Shown: in pieces, positions 29,046 to 37,662 of the stretch | Layout of the letters: each line of letters starts with the position of its first letter | Position numbering within the stretch: the first letter of the stretch is position 1 | Source of the DNA: DASUAS01 sp963756895 | Lineage (GTDB): Bacteria; Actinomycetota; Acidimicrobiia; IMCC26256; DASPTH01 | Assembly: GCA_963756895.1 (NCBI GenBank) | Contig: CAVWPI010000004.1 | Span: forward strand, 124,001-188,000 | Reading direction: 5' to 3' | DNA: 64,000 bases | Translations under genes and position numbers: made by a program | The notes under the pieces: generated by a model | Databases searched by the model: none | Told to the model about the DNA's origin: nothing | The model's input: only the letters and a program-made list of their open reading frames with translations

Positions 29046-29636
29046 ATGACCACCACAGAGACGCGACGCCGCCCGAACACGCGTGAGCGCATCCTCGCGG
29101 CGTCGCTCGAGTTGTTCCTCGAGCGCGGGTTCGACGGCACCACGATCAGCGACATCGAGCGCGCGGTCGGACTCGCCGCAGGGACCGGCAGCTTCTACCG
29201 CCACTTCCGGTCGAAGGACGACGTGTTCGTTGCTGCGATCCAGCGCAGCGCGACGGAGTACATCGAGCAGTTCCTGGTCGTGCTCCAGGAGCTCGACACG
29301 ATCGACGACCCCGTCGAACGACTGCGCCGCGACTTCCACATGCGCCTCGACGCCGTCCAGAAGTTCGATCCGATCGTGCGCATCGTCACCGCCGAGCGCG
29401 AGCGATTCCCTGAGCTCCGCAAGACCTTCACCGCCGGCCTCGAGCTCGACCAGTGGCAGCTCGGCTGGAGCGAACACCGCCTCCCTGGCGTCGTCATGGC
29501 CGCGCTCGTCGGGTACGGCCAGCTCTCGCAGCTCGAGGACAGTCCGTATCGCGGCATCTCAGCAGACGAATTCATCGACGAGCTCGTCGCGATGTTGACC
29601 AGCGCCCACGTCGTGCCGCCCATCCGGGAGCACTGA
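29046..29636 (+). CDS. TetR/AcrR family regulator
   Basis: 196 residues. Residues ~10-58 form the TetR DNA-binding domain: NTRERILAASLELFLERGFDGTTISDIERAVGLAAGTGSFYRHFRSKDDVF. The C-terminal ligand domain is not recognisable by sequence. It lies 28 bases after SBP-2 and probably shares its transcript. It is the best candidate for binding the palindromes at 27700 and 29800, which flank this unit on both sides. Confidence 0.88.
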   Translation: MTTTETRRRPNTRERILAASLELFLERGFDGTTISDIERAVGLAAGTGSFYRHFRSKDDVFVAAIQRSATEYIEQFLVVLQELDTIDDPVERLRRDFHMRLDAVQKFDPIVRIVTAERERFPELRKTFTAGLELDQWQLGWSEHRLPGVVMAALVGYGQLSQLEDSPYRGISADEFIDELVAMLTSAHVVPPIREH

Positions 29637-29642
29637 GCGTCC

Positions 29643-29740
29643 TCAGCCGATTGGCAGGATCTCGATCTGGTTGCCCTACGGATCGAGGCGGTCGATCGAT
29701 CGGGCGGCTCGGCGGTTCGGTGTCCCGGCGAACGTCGCTT
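29643..29740 (-). pseudogene. C-terminal remnant of a VOC/glyoxalase-like gene
   Basis: Read leftward, the strand gives RSIDRLDP, a TAG, then GNQIEILPIG and a TGA at 29645-29643. The pattern DP-Y-GNQIEILP is the usual C-terminus of vicinal-oxygen-chelate proteins; here the Tyr codon TAC is TAG. Upstream sequence is not convincing, so only the tail seems to survive. It could also be chance. Confidence 0.4.
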
Positions 29741-29798
29741 GCTCCTTCGCGCCGTTGGCGACGGCCAGAGCCTCGGACGAACTCCGCCCGTCCGGTCT

Positions 29799-29815
29799 TG
29801 CAAGTGAATCCTTGC
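29799..29815. promoter_or_regulatory. Second, imperfect copy of the TGCAAG...CTTGC operator
   Basis: TGCAAGTGAATCCTTGC matches the core of the 27700 palindrome at 13 of 16 positions, with both half-sites GCAAG and CCTTGC intact. It lies 60 bases upstream of the secreted-protein start, close to where a promoter would be, which ties that gene to the same regulator. Confidence 0.55.
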
Positions 29816-29874
29816 GTCGACCCCCATGCTTTCGTAAGTTCGAGCGATCGCTCCAAAAAGGAGGGGGGAAGGTG

Positions 29875-30801
29875 ATGACGACAGCAGGTTCGCGGGCTCG
29901 GAAGCGCCACCCACGGCTGGGCACCCTGGGCGCAGTGCTGGCGTTCGGCTTCACCGCCGGGGCTGCGGTCGTGCTCCTCACCGACAGCGGTGCCACGTCG
30001 CCGACCACGCCGGTGTCCACCGCAGCGGCTGCGCCGCATGTCCACACCGATGCCGCGCTCGCCGGCTCGGCGGGCGCGGACCAAGGTTTCTTCGCGCTGT
30101 CGAACGGTCATCACCACGCGATCGTCACGCACGAGCTGGATCCGGTCACGCAGGCCGAACTCGACCGGCAGCTCTCGCTGACCCGTCAGGCCGCCGCGGC
30201 GTTTCCGACCCTCGGGGCTGCTGCTGTTGCGGGATACCGCCCCGCGGGCACCTACGGGCCAGGGACCGGAATCCACTACATCGGTGGTACCAGCGGTGCC
30301 CAGTCGCCCGACGGTTCGCTCACCGACGACGCGCTGCTGCATCCGGGCACGTTGCTCTACGACGGCACTGGCCCCGACGCCAAGCTTTCGGGCCTCATGT
30401 ACAGCGTGAACACCACGATCGAACCGGTCGGTTTCGTGGGCACCAACGACGTGTGGCACGACCACGAGGGCCTCTGCATCATCCAGTCGGCCGAGGGCAT
30501 CACGACCGCGCTGAGCGACGAGAAGAACATGGTGGTGAAGGAACGGAAGTGCCCGACCGTCGGCGGCCGGTACATCAAGCAGACCGGGTGGATGATGCAC
30601 GTCTGGACCGCGCCGGGATACGACAACCCGCAAGGCCTGTTCGCGGAGGAGAACCCGCTGCTCGCGTGCTCGGACGGGACCTACTACGTCGCCACGGTGG
30701 CGCAACGGGACTCGCATCCTGACAACTCGTGCCGCTCCGGGGCTGTGGGCCGACCCTCCAAGAAGACGCTTGCGACGATCGCGGCGACGCTCTCCGAGTG
30801 A
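29875..30801 (+). CDS. Secreted or membrane-anchored protein with His/Cys clusters, unknown function
   Basis: 308 residues. An N-terminal hydrophobic segment (~residues 17-38, LGTLGAVLAFGFTAGAAVVLL) acts as signal or anchor. The exported part has several possible metal ligands: HVHTD, NGHHHAIVTHE, HDHEGLC, MMHVW and HPDNSC. A central stretch GYRPAGTYGPGTGIHYIGG looks conserved in style but I cannot name the family. The ribosome-binding site is strong (AGGAGGGGGG, 29859-29868); GTG 29872 is an alternative start. The gene follows the second operator copy and precedes a secreted hydrolase with a 12-base gap. Confidence 0.7.
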   Translation: MTTAGSRARKRHPRLGTLGAVLAFGFTAGAAVVLLTDSGATSPTTPVSTAAAAPHVHTDAALAGSAGADQGFFALSNGHHHAIVTHELDPVTQAELDRQLSLTRQAAAAFPTLGAAAVAGYRPAGTYGPGTGIHYIGGTSGAQSPDGSLTDDALLHPGTLLYDGTGPDAKLSGLMYSVNTTIEPVGFVGTNDVWHDHEGLCIIQSAEGITTALSDEKNMVVKERKCPTVGGRYIKQTGWMMHVWTAPGYDNPQGLFAEENPLLACSDGTYYVATVAQRDSHPDNSCRSGAVGRPSKKTLATIAATLSE

Positions 30802-30813
30802 CGCGGTGACGCG

Positions 30814-32406
30814 GTGACGCGCAGCGTGACGTGGGTCGCAGCCGCGCTCACGTCGATCGCGATCATTGCGTCGAGCAACGCGGCTGCGGGCCGCGTCCCG
30901 GCCACGGAACCGAATCCCGACGTGGTCGCGGCGTCCGGCGGTCAAGGCCAGGCGAGCGGCGGGATGCGCTACGACACGGCCCGATTCGGTTACGACGAGC
31001 GCGAGTACTTCTTCGACGGCACCGCCGAGGCGTACGGATCCATCTCGATGCCGCCGGCGCCGTACCGGTCCCGGATGATCGCGTGGACGCCGACGGATCC
31101 CTCGAAGTTCAACGGCACGACGGTCGTCGAGTGGGCCGAGGTCAGTGACTTCGGCCAGTTCGAGCTGACCGTCGAGCTCAACTACCAGTCACCCATGCTC
31201 GAGCAGCGGGGCTATGCGTTCGTGCTCGTGAGCGCCGAGAGTCGCGGCATCTGTGATCACACGGCGGAGGGTTCCTGCACGATGTGGTCGCTGCAGGGAG
31301 CCGACCCGGACCGCTACGGCTCGCTCGTTCACCCTGGCGACACCTACAGCTTCGACATCTTCAGCCAGGCGTTGCAGGCGATCAAGCACCCGAAGGGCGT
31401 GGCACCACTCGGCCCGTTGCGGACTCGACATCTCATCGCCGAGGGATTCCAGCGCTCGACCGACAAGTACTACCCGGTCGGGGCCCCGGCCGCCACGAGC
31501 GAAGCGTCGACCGCGCCGATCAGCATCTACGGTCCGTTGAACGACTACCTCTCGAACGGCGCTGACGCCGACGCGCGGCTTGCGGACGCCTTCTTGATCG
31601 ACGGCGCTGCACCCGCCGCCGAACCGAGCCGGTATCGCGTTCCGACGCTGCACCACCTCGACGAATCGGCGATTCGAAGGACCCCGACGCCGGACCGCGG
31701 CAACCACGTCACGTGGGAGGTCGTCGGTGCTCCCCACGCGGACCGTTGGGCGGGTGCGCACACCAACCTGCCGTCTTCAGACGGACCAAAACCGAAGCTC
31801 GCGCGTGACGAGGAACTGGCGCGGCGCGACAAGTACGACGACTACGGACAGGCTCCGTTCACCGCCGGGGATGTGTGCACGCCGTCCCCGGGCACCGGCA
31901 GTGCGTTCCCGCGACGGTTCACGCTCGACGCGGCGATCGCCGATCTGCGGACCTGGGTTTCGGACGGCATCCGCGCCCCCGCCGCGCCGCGAATCGAGCG
32001 AACCGACGCAGCGCCCACATCGGCAGCGAAGAAACTCGAACGGGACCGTGATGGCAACGCGATCGGCGGCTTGCGATCGCCGATCGTCCAGGTGCCCGTC
32101 ACGACGTACAACGGTGAGGGATGCATCTCCGCGGGGACCATGACGCCGCTCTCTGCGGATCGGATCGCTGAGTTGTATCCCACTCACGAGCGGTACGTGC
32201 GTGAGCTGCTCGCCGCCACCGACGAAGCGGTGAGCAAGCGATTCCTCGTCTGTCAGGACGCCGAGACGATCATGCGCAAAGCGTCCGCAACGACCCTCGG
32301 TGGCGACGACCCGTTCCACCGCGGCTCCGAGTTGCGTGAAGACTCGAAGCTGACTCGACGGCGTTGCCTCAGGGCTCGGCGCCCGGCGCCGACCCGGGAG
32401 CACTGA
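30814..32406 (+). CDS. Secreted alpha/beta-hydrolase domain-containing protein (Abhydrolase_10-like)
   Basis: 530 residues with a signal peptide (~1-25, TWVAAALTSIAIIASSNAAAG). The body resembles large actinobacterial alpha/beta-hydrolase-domain proteins: YFFDGTAEAYGS, VVEWAEVSDFGQ, RGYAFVLVSAESRGI, YSFDIFSQALQAI, then HLIAEGFQRSTDKY at the nucleophile elbow, where the usual GxSxG is replaced by GFQRS. Catalysis is therefore uncertain. The start is GTG 30814, after a short repeat (ACGCGGTG twice). The last ~38 bases overlap the convergent DapB-like gene, and the arginine-rich tail (RRRCLRARRPAP) may be out of frame. Confidence 0.72.
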   Translation: MTRSVTWVAAALTSIAIIASSNAAAGRVPATEPNPDVVAASGGQGQASGGMRYDTARFGYDEREYFFDGTAEAYGSISMPPAPYRSRMIAWTPTDPSKFNGTTVVEWAEVSDFGQFELTVELNYQSPMLEQRGYAFVLVSAESRGICDHTAEGSCTMWSLQGADPDRYGSLVHPGDTYSFDIFSQALQAIKHPKGVAPLGPLRTRHLIAEGFQRSTDKYYPVGAPAATSEASTAPISIYGPLNDYLSNGADADARLADAFLIDGAAPAAEPSRYRVPTLHHLDESAIRRTPTPDRGNHVTWEVVGAPHADRWAGAHTNLPSSDGPKPKLARDEELARRDKYDDYGQAPFTAGDVCTPSPGTGSAFPRRFTLDAAIADLRTWVSDGIRAPAAPRIERTDAAPTSAAKKLERDRDGNAIGGLRSPIVQVPVTTYNGEGCISAGTMTPLSADRIAELYPTHERYVRELLAATDEAVSKRFLVCQDAETIMRKASATTLGGDDPFHRGSELREDSKLTRRRCLRARRPAPTREH

Positions 32407-33441
32407 CCCAGCCTCGGGGGAGGGTGAGCGGGAGATCGGTGTAGGTGACGATGCCGGGGGCCGCAGCGACGACGCCCGGAATCGCGTTCACGGCCGGCAT
32501 CGCCGTCATGATCATCCCGAGGACCATGAAGTCCTCGAACGTCGTCGCCTCGAAGTCGGGTGGCGGGAGGAATGCACGGTGGTGCGGATGGTGGGCAGAC
32601 CGGCGATCTCGATGACGTGCCCCTCGGTGATCTGCCAGTCGGGTTCGAGCGTGGTTCCCTTCTTCCAACGCACGCTGAGCTCGACGACGGTACGACCATC
32701 GACGCGACCCTGCCAGGAGGCGAACAGACCGGCCACGTGACCGGCCGGGATCTGCCACGAACCGAGGTCGAGATCTTCGGTGGTCTGCGCGAACTCGGGC
32801 TCGCAGACGATCTCGTCGAGCTCGACGCCGAGCGCATCGGCGACGAGCGCCACTGCCTCGCCGAAGACCGCCGTGCCGCGCGCTGCCATCGCCGGCAGCT
32901 CCGGGTCGTCGATGGGCCGTGCGAATCCTGCGGGGAGCTCCGTCTCAGGCGAGTCGTACAGGCTCGTGTCCGCCTCCTCGACGACCGTGACCTTGTCGAT
33001 GCGATCGCACACGTTGGCGGCGACGATGGCGAGGAGCTCCACGAAGCCGGGGCTCACACCGCTCCCGAACATGGACGAACCGCCGCGTTCGCATGCCGCG
33101 ACGATGCGGTCTCGCTCGGGCCCCAAACCGCGACCGTTGATGAACGCCGCCGTGCTGACGACGTTGACACCGGCTTCCAGGATCCGAACGAGCTCCTCCA
33201 CGTCGGACCACATCGGTGTGTAAACGACGCAGTCGGGTCTCAGGGCGAGCAGCGCATTCACGTCGTCGGTGGCTCTGATCCCGACGTGATCCAGGCCGCA
33301 CAGCTCGCCGGCATCGCGGCCGACCTTGTCGGGCGACCATGCGTAGCACCCGACCAGATCGAGGCCGGGGTGCGCAAGCACCGCCCGAGCCGATCGCCTA
33401 CCGACGTTGCCGGTGGTCCACTGGACGACGCGAACTGCCAT
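32369..33441 (-). CDS. DapB-like / diaminopentanoate-dehydrogenase-type NAD(P)-binding protein (one frameshift)
   Basis: About 357 residues. The N-terminus MAVRVVQWTTGNVGRRSARAVL and LVGCYAWSPDKVGRDAGEL is characteristic of actinobacterial dihydrodipicolinate-reductase-like proteins. GSGVSPGFVELL and WKKGTTLEPDWQITEGHVIEI follow. The frame breaks near 32573: TIRTTVH is followed in the next frame by FLPPPDFEATTFEDFMVLGM; adding one T (an A on the + strand) restores it. It lies 65 bases downstream of the amidohydrolase and probably in the P450 operon. Substrate unknown. Confidence 0.78.
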
Positions 33442-33506
33442 CTGTTGATCCCCTCATTCGTCGTGCTCGAGTGCTCGACGTGGTTCGCGTTGTCCGCCGG
33501 CGTGCG

Positions 33507-34797
33507 TCAGCTCCAGCCGCCGGCCCCGGCGCGGAACGCGGTGACGCTCGCGCCGGCGGGCACCGCGTCGATCGGCGTGGCGAGCTCGTCGAGCGTCGGC
33601 GCGTCGATGTCGCGCGCGATCGCGCTGCAGCGCCGCGGCGTCGAGTCCGTAGACGTCGACCGCGTTCCCGCCGACCATGCGCACCGTCTGCGACGCGGGG
33701 ACGTTGCAGAAGGTGTTGCGCAGCGCGAGTCGAGTGACCGACGGGATGTCGCTGCCGTCGGGGTTCACGAAGGTCCCTTCGAGGTGCGGATAGTCGGAGC
33801 CCCAGAGCAACTGCGAACCGAGACCGTGCAGCAGTGCCTGTTCCACCTCGTACGGCGACGCGAAGCTGGCACCGAAGAAGACGTTGTTCGTCATGTACTC
33901 GCTCGGTGCACGGGGGACCTGAGCGAGGAGTGCCTGGTTCAGCGGCTCGTCGCGCTTCGACTCGTAGAACACGTGCAGGGTGTCGAGCTCCGTCGCCGTC
34001 GGCGGGAACCAATTGCCCGGGGTCTCGGTGATGACGAGCTTGAGCCCTGGATGGCGCTCGAACACGCCGGCGAAGATCATCCACCAGACGGCGCGACGGG
34101 AGAACATCGCCGACTCGAGCTGCAGGAGCGCAACCGACTCGAGCCCGGAGTAGCTCGCGTTCGTTCCGCCGCCGACGTGCGTGACCAACGGCATGCCGAG
34201 CGCTTCGCAGGTCGACCACAGCGGTTCCCAGCTCCGCCGGTTGTACGGCTTCAGGTCGCCGTCGCGCATGGCCGGGAAGTTCACGCCGCGCAGCCCTGCG
34301 CCGTGCGCCCACTCGAGCTCGGCGACCGCGGCGTCGACGTCCCACATCGGCAGGTACGCCAGCCCGACGTGGCGGTGCGGCGCCTGCGCGACGAAGTCGG
34401 CGAGCCAGCGGTTGTAGATCGACTGGCCCATGCCGACCAGCTCCAGGTCGCCCTGCGGCTTCGGCTTGCCCAGACCGGCCTCCACGAACGGGATGGGCTC
34501 GAGGTTCATCGAACCGTGGAAGATCACGCCGGCGGCGACGCCATCGTGGTCGTAGTCGTCGAGCCGGGCGGCCGAGTCGTGGTGACCAGCAGTACGGAAG
34601 TTCGGGTGGTCGAGGTACCCGCTGCCCTCGAGCATCGTGATCGCAGCCTCGCGGTCGGTGGCCGTCGACACGGCGAAGCTATCGAAGTCGTCGAGGTGAC
34701 CGGCGGGGCAGTAATCGCGCAGATCCTCGACCAGTCGAGGCCCGATGTGCGTGTCGTTGGAGACCACCACGACCGGGTCGGAGCCGTTGGTCGTCAC
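33507..34797 (-). CDS. Amidohydrolase-2 family metal-dependent hydrolase (one frameshift)
   Basis: About 429 residues. VVVSNDTHIGPRLVEDL gives the N-terminal metal site region. HRHVGLAYLPMWDVDAAVAELEWA, GMPLVTHVGGGTN, KLVITETPGNWFPP and LLWGSDYPHLEGTFVNPDG carry the barrel histidines and the C-terminal Asp. The start GTG 34797 overlaps the P450 stop (GTGA). Near 33624 the frame shifts: the natural end is AIARDIDAPTLDELATPID...GGWS with a TGA at 33509-33507, whereas the uncorrected frame runs on as an Arg-rich tail to 33454. Relatives include decarboxylases and ring-opening hydrolases (ACMSD-like). Confidence 0.82.
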
Positions 34798-35994
34798 GAG
34801 ATCACGATCGGCATGCGTTGCCAGCCGCGCACCGTCGACGTCGGGCGCCAGCTCGATGGCGTCGTGGTCGACGTCCCACTCGGGGAAGCGGTTGAGGAGC
34901 TCGTCGAGCGCGACGCGCCCCTCGAGGCGGGCGAGCGCGGCGCCGAGGCAGTGGTGCACGCCCCAGCCGAAGGTCAGGTGCCCTGCGTCCTCGCGGTGCA
35001 CGTCGAACTCGTCGGCGCGTTCGTAGCGGCGCGGATCTCGATTGGCCGAACCGATCAGCAGCAACATGGCGCTGCCGGCCGGCACCGTCGTGCCGTGGTA
35101 CTCGACGTCGTGCGTCACGACGCGCGCAGTGGCGTGGCCGGTGGGCTCGAACCGCAGCGTCTCCTCGATCACCTTCGGGATCAGCGAACGGTCCTGGACG
35201 ATGTCGCGCCGCTGGTCGGGGTGCTCGGCGAGCACCTTCGCCAGCCACCCGATGAGCCGACCCGTCGTCTCGTTGCCGGCGCCGGCGATCACCGCGGTGT
35301 ACGTGAGCACCTCGTCGCGCGTGAGCGTGCGCTTGTTGCCGTGCTCGTCCTCGAACTCGGCGTTGAGCAGGCGCGTCATGAGGTCGTCGGACGGATGCTT
35401 CGCGCGCCAGTCGATGTATTCGGCGAACATGTCACCGTTGGCGACCTTCTCCTGCTGCACCTGCATCGGCTGACCGCGACGGGTGCGGAGGTCGGCGTCG
35501 GTCTTCGCGCGCACCGCGACCTGGTCGTCGACGGGGATGCCGAGCAGCATGCCGATCACGCGCATCGGCATCACCGACGCCAGCTCGGTGATGATGTCGA
35601 AACCACCTGAGCCCACGAGGGGATCGAGGATCCCGATGCAGTACGCGCGTACTTGGTCCTCGAGCTCGGCCATCGCACGTGGGGTGAACACACGCGACAT
35701 GAGGCCGCGGTGCATGCCGTGCAGTGGCGGGTCCTCGAACATGATCACGCCCCCGGGCAGCTCGATCCCGGCACGGATGATGTCGAGGATGTCGCTGCGG
35801 GTGCTCGTGAACGTCTGCCAATCGACCATGCCGCGCTCGACGTCGGCGTGTCGTGACAACGCCCAGAACTCGAACCGCTCGTTGTGGTAGATCGGTGCCT
35901 CGTCCCGGAGTCGGGTGTAGGTGGGATACGGGTCGGCGTTGATCCCGACGTCGTACGGATCGAAGTACACGTCGGTGTCGTGCGCGAGCGACAT
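34794..35994 (-). CDS. Cytochrome P450 (one frameshift near the C-terminus)
   Basis: About 399 residues, soluble bacterial P450. I-helix AGAGNETTGRLIG with the acid-alcohol pair, K-helix ETLR, and heme-binding loop FGWGVHHCLGAALARLEGR with the Cys ligand are all present. Without correction the frame continues into the amidohydrolase as one 846-residue ORF. Removing one G of GGG at 34843-34845 restores the typical tail TSTVRGWQRMPIVIS and a TGA at 34796-34794. ATG 35994 follows AGGGGGATCC. It diverges from a TetR gene across a near-palindromic operator. Likely hydroxylates an acyl, terpenoid or steroid-like substrate. Confidence 0.9.
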
Positions 35995-36030
35995 GGATCC
36001 CCCTGGGCACGCTCGTGGGCACGCGTTGCG

Positions 36031-36054
36031 AAGTTAGAGCAACTGTTCTAACTT
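36031..36054. promoter_or_regulatory. 24-bp inverted repeat, probable TetR operator
   Basis: AAGTTAGAGCA...TGTTCTAACTT: the 8-base outer arms AAGTTAGA and TCTAACTT are exact reverse complements, and only two base-pair positions in the 24 mismatch. It fills the middle of the 69-base gap between the divergent P450 and TetR starts, the usual place for an autoregulated TetR site. Confidence 0.75.
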
Positions 36055-36063
36055 AGATTCTCG

Positions 36064-36674
36064 GTGGAGTCAACGGACTACAACACTCGGATGGTCGAGA
36101 CCCGGCGCCCCCGCGCGGCCACTGCCGAGAAGCGCATCCGGATCCTCGACGCCGCCGAGAAGATCATGCTCAGAGACGGCTACGCGGCCGTCACCTCCCG
36201 ACGGGTGGAGGCCGAGGCGGGGATCAAGCTCCACTACCACTTCGGTTCGCTCGACGACCTCTTCGTGGCGGTGTTCCGCCGTCGCGCCGAGCGCAGCGTC
36301 GAGCGGCTGGGGGAGGCGCTCACCTCGGACGAGCCGCTCCGGGCGTGGTGGGCGATCGCTTCCGACCCGCGGGACGGCCCTGCTGGTCGAGCTCACCGCG
36401 GCCGCGAACCATCGTGCGCCTCTGCAGGCGGAGGTGGCCGAGCTGGCGCGACGACGCGCGTCGCTTGGAGATGGAGGCCCTGGGCGCGATCCTCGACGAC
36501 TACGGCATCGACAGGGAGGAGCTCCCGCCGGCGCTCGTCGCCGCGGCAGTCCAAGGACTCGCACTCGTCCTCGTGCAGGACCAGGTGCGCGGATTCGACA
36601 CCGAGCACGAGGAAGCAGCCTCAGCCATGCTGCGGCTGATCGGCCGTCTCGAGCACGCTCGAAAGACTCCCTGA
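36064..36674 (+). CDS. TetR/AcrR family regulator (two frameshifts)
   Basis: About 202 residues. DNA-binding domain residues ~20-65: AEKRIRILDAAEKIMLRDGYAAVTSRRVEAEAGIKLHYHFGSLDDLF. The frame shifts near 36370 (ASDPR/GTALLVELTAAANHRAPLQAEVAELAR) and near 36450, after which RRLEMEALGAILDDYGIDREELPP runs to the stop. The GTG 36064 start lies 10 bases from the operator repeat; an in-frame ATG at 36091 is possible. It probably represses the divergent P450 operon and itself. Confidence 0.8.
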
Positions 36675-36713
36675 GCCGCCCGTCGCGCGCGAGGCGTCGC
36701 CGATGGCGTCGAT

Positions 36714-36743
36714 GATCGGGCCGTCGATCGGGCCGTCGATCGG
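36714..36743. repeat. 12-bp tandem repeat, 2.5 copies
   Basis: GATCGGGCCGTC occurs at 36714-36725 and 36726-36737, then a partial GATCGG. It lies in the gap between the TetR gene and the SDR gene. The rest of that gap shows only the G-rich ribosome-binding site of the SDR. Confidence 0.7.
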
Positions 36744-36825
36744 TGCGGTGCCGATCAGGAGAACCGTCTGGAGGGGGAGCGGTCGGTAGCCTGCGGTCGC
36801 CACGGCGACGACCTGGGGGGAAGGC

Positions 36826-37662
36826 ATGACGGAGCTGACGGGCCGCACGGCGGTGGTGACGGGGGCCGGCTCCGGTCTGGGCGCGGCGATGGCACGAGCG
36901 TTCGCCGACGCCGGCGCGGAAGTCGCCCTTCTCGACATCGACGCCGACGCCGCCGCGACCAACGCGTCCACGATCGCGGCCGAGGTCGGGGTCACGACCA
37001 CGTCGGCGCATTGCGACGTGGGCGACACCGCGTCGGTGGTGACCGCCGCCGAACACGTGCGCGTGACGCTCGGCGCTTGTGACATCCTGTGCTCCAACGT
37101 CGGCGTGCAGCAGTTCGGCGCGATCGACAAGCTCACCGAGCAGGACTGGCAGTGGGTGCTCAACGTGAACGTGCTCGGGAGCGTGCGTACGGTGCACGAG
37201 TTCCTACCCATGCTGCGAGCCGGCAGCGGCTTCCGCCGCATCGTGTTCACCGCGTCGTCGAGCGTCCTGGCGCCGTCGGTGCGCCTCGGCGCCTACCAGA
37301 CCAGCAAGTTCGCGGTCCTGGGGTTCGCGGAGTCGTTGCGTGAGGAGCTCACGGATGAGGACATCGGCGTCACCGTGCTGTTCCCGGGCGGGATGACGAC
37401 CCGACACCTCGAGAGCAGCGTGGAGGCGCGACCGTCGGAGCTCGGCGAGTCCCTCCTCGACATGGGCGACGTCGAGGCGATGATCGCCCACCAGCCCATG
37501 GGCGACGGTGACCTCGCGACACCCGAGCACGCCATCCGCAACCTGCTCGCCGACCTGGAGGCCGGCGAGCCCTACTCGCTGACCCACGGTTCCTACCGAC
37601 CGCTCTACCAGCAGCGGCGCGACGCGCTCGACGCCGCCTTCGACCGCATGGAGGCATCGTGA
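36826..37662 (+). CDS. Short-chain dehydrogenase/reductase (SDR)
   Basis: 278-residue classical SDR. Cofactor motif TGAGSGLGAAMARAF, an acidic residue after strand 2 (LLDIDAD) favouring NAD(H), CSNVGVQQFG in place of NNAG, catalytic YQTSK with an upstream serine (TASSSVLAPS), and a PGGM motif after strand 6. CTGGGGGGAAGG precedes ATG 36826. Its stop overlaps the SnoaL-like start (GTGA), so the two are coupled. Confidence 0.9.
   Translation: MTELTGRTAVVTGAGSGLGAAMARAFADAGAEVALLDIDADAAATNASTIAAEVGVTTTSAHCDVGDTASVVTAAEHVRVTLGACDILCSNVGVQQFGAIDKLTEQDWQWVLNVNVLGSVRTVHEFLPMLRAGSGFRRIVFTASSSVLAPSVRLGAYQTSKFAVLGFAESLREELTDEDIGVTVLFPGGMTTRHLESSVEARPSELGESLLDMGDVEAMIAHQPMGDGDLATPEHAIRNLLADLEAGEPYSLTHGSYRPLYQQRRDALDAAFDRMEAS

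Noticed and set aside
32560..35610. 1,016-codon open frame on the + strand
   Set aside because: It lies opposite the DapB-like, amidohydrolase and P450 genes, whose motifs are unmistakable. The + frame is a codon-bias shadow rich in Arg, His, Asp and Val with no domain.
33454..35994. P450-amidohydrolase fusion protein
   Set aside because: A one-base correction restores a standard P450 C-terminus, a stop and an overlapping start for the next gene, so the fusion is not accepted.
36714..36743. Tandem repeat as a start of a CRISPR array or iteron set
   Set aside because: Only 2.5 copies of 12 bases without spacers; no cas genes, replication genes or AT-rich region nearby.
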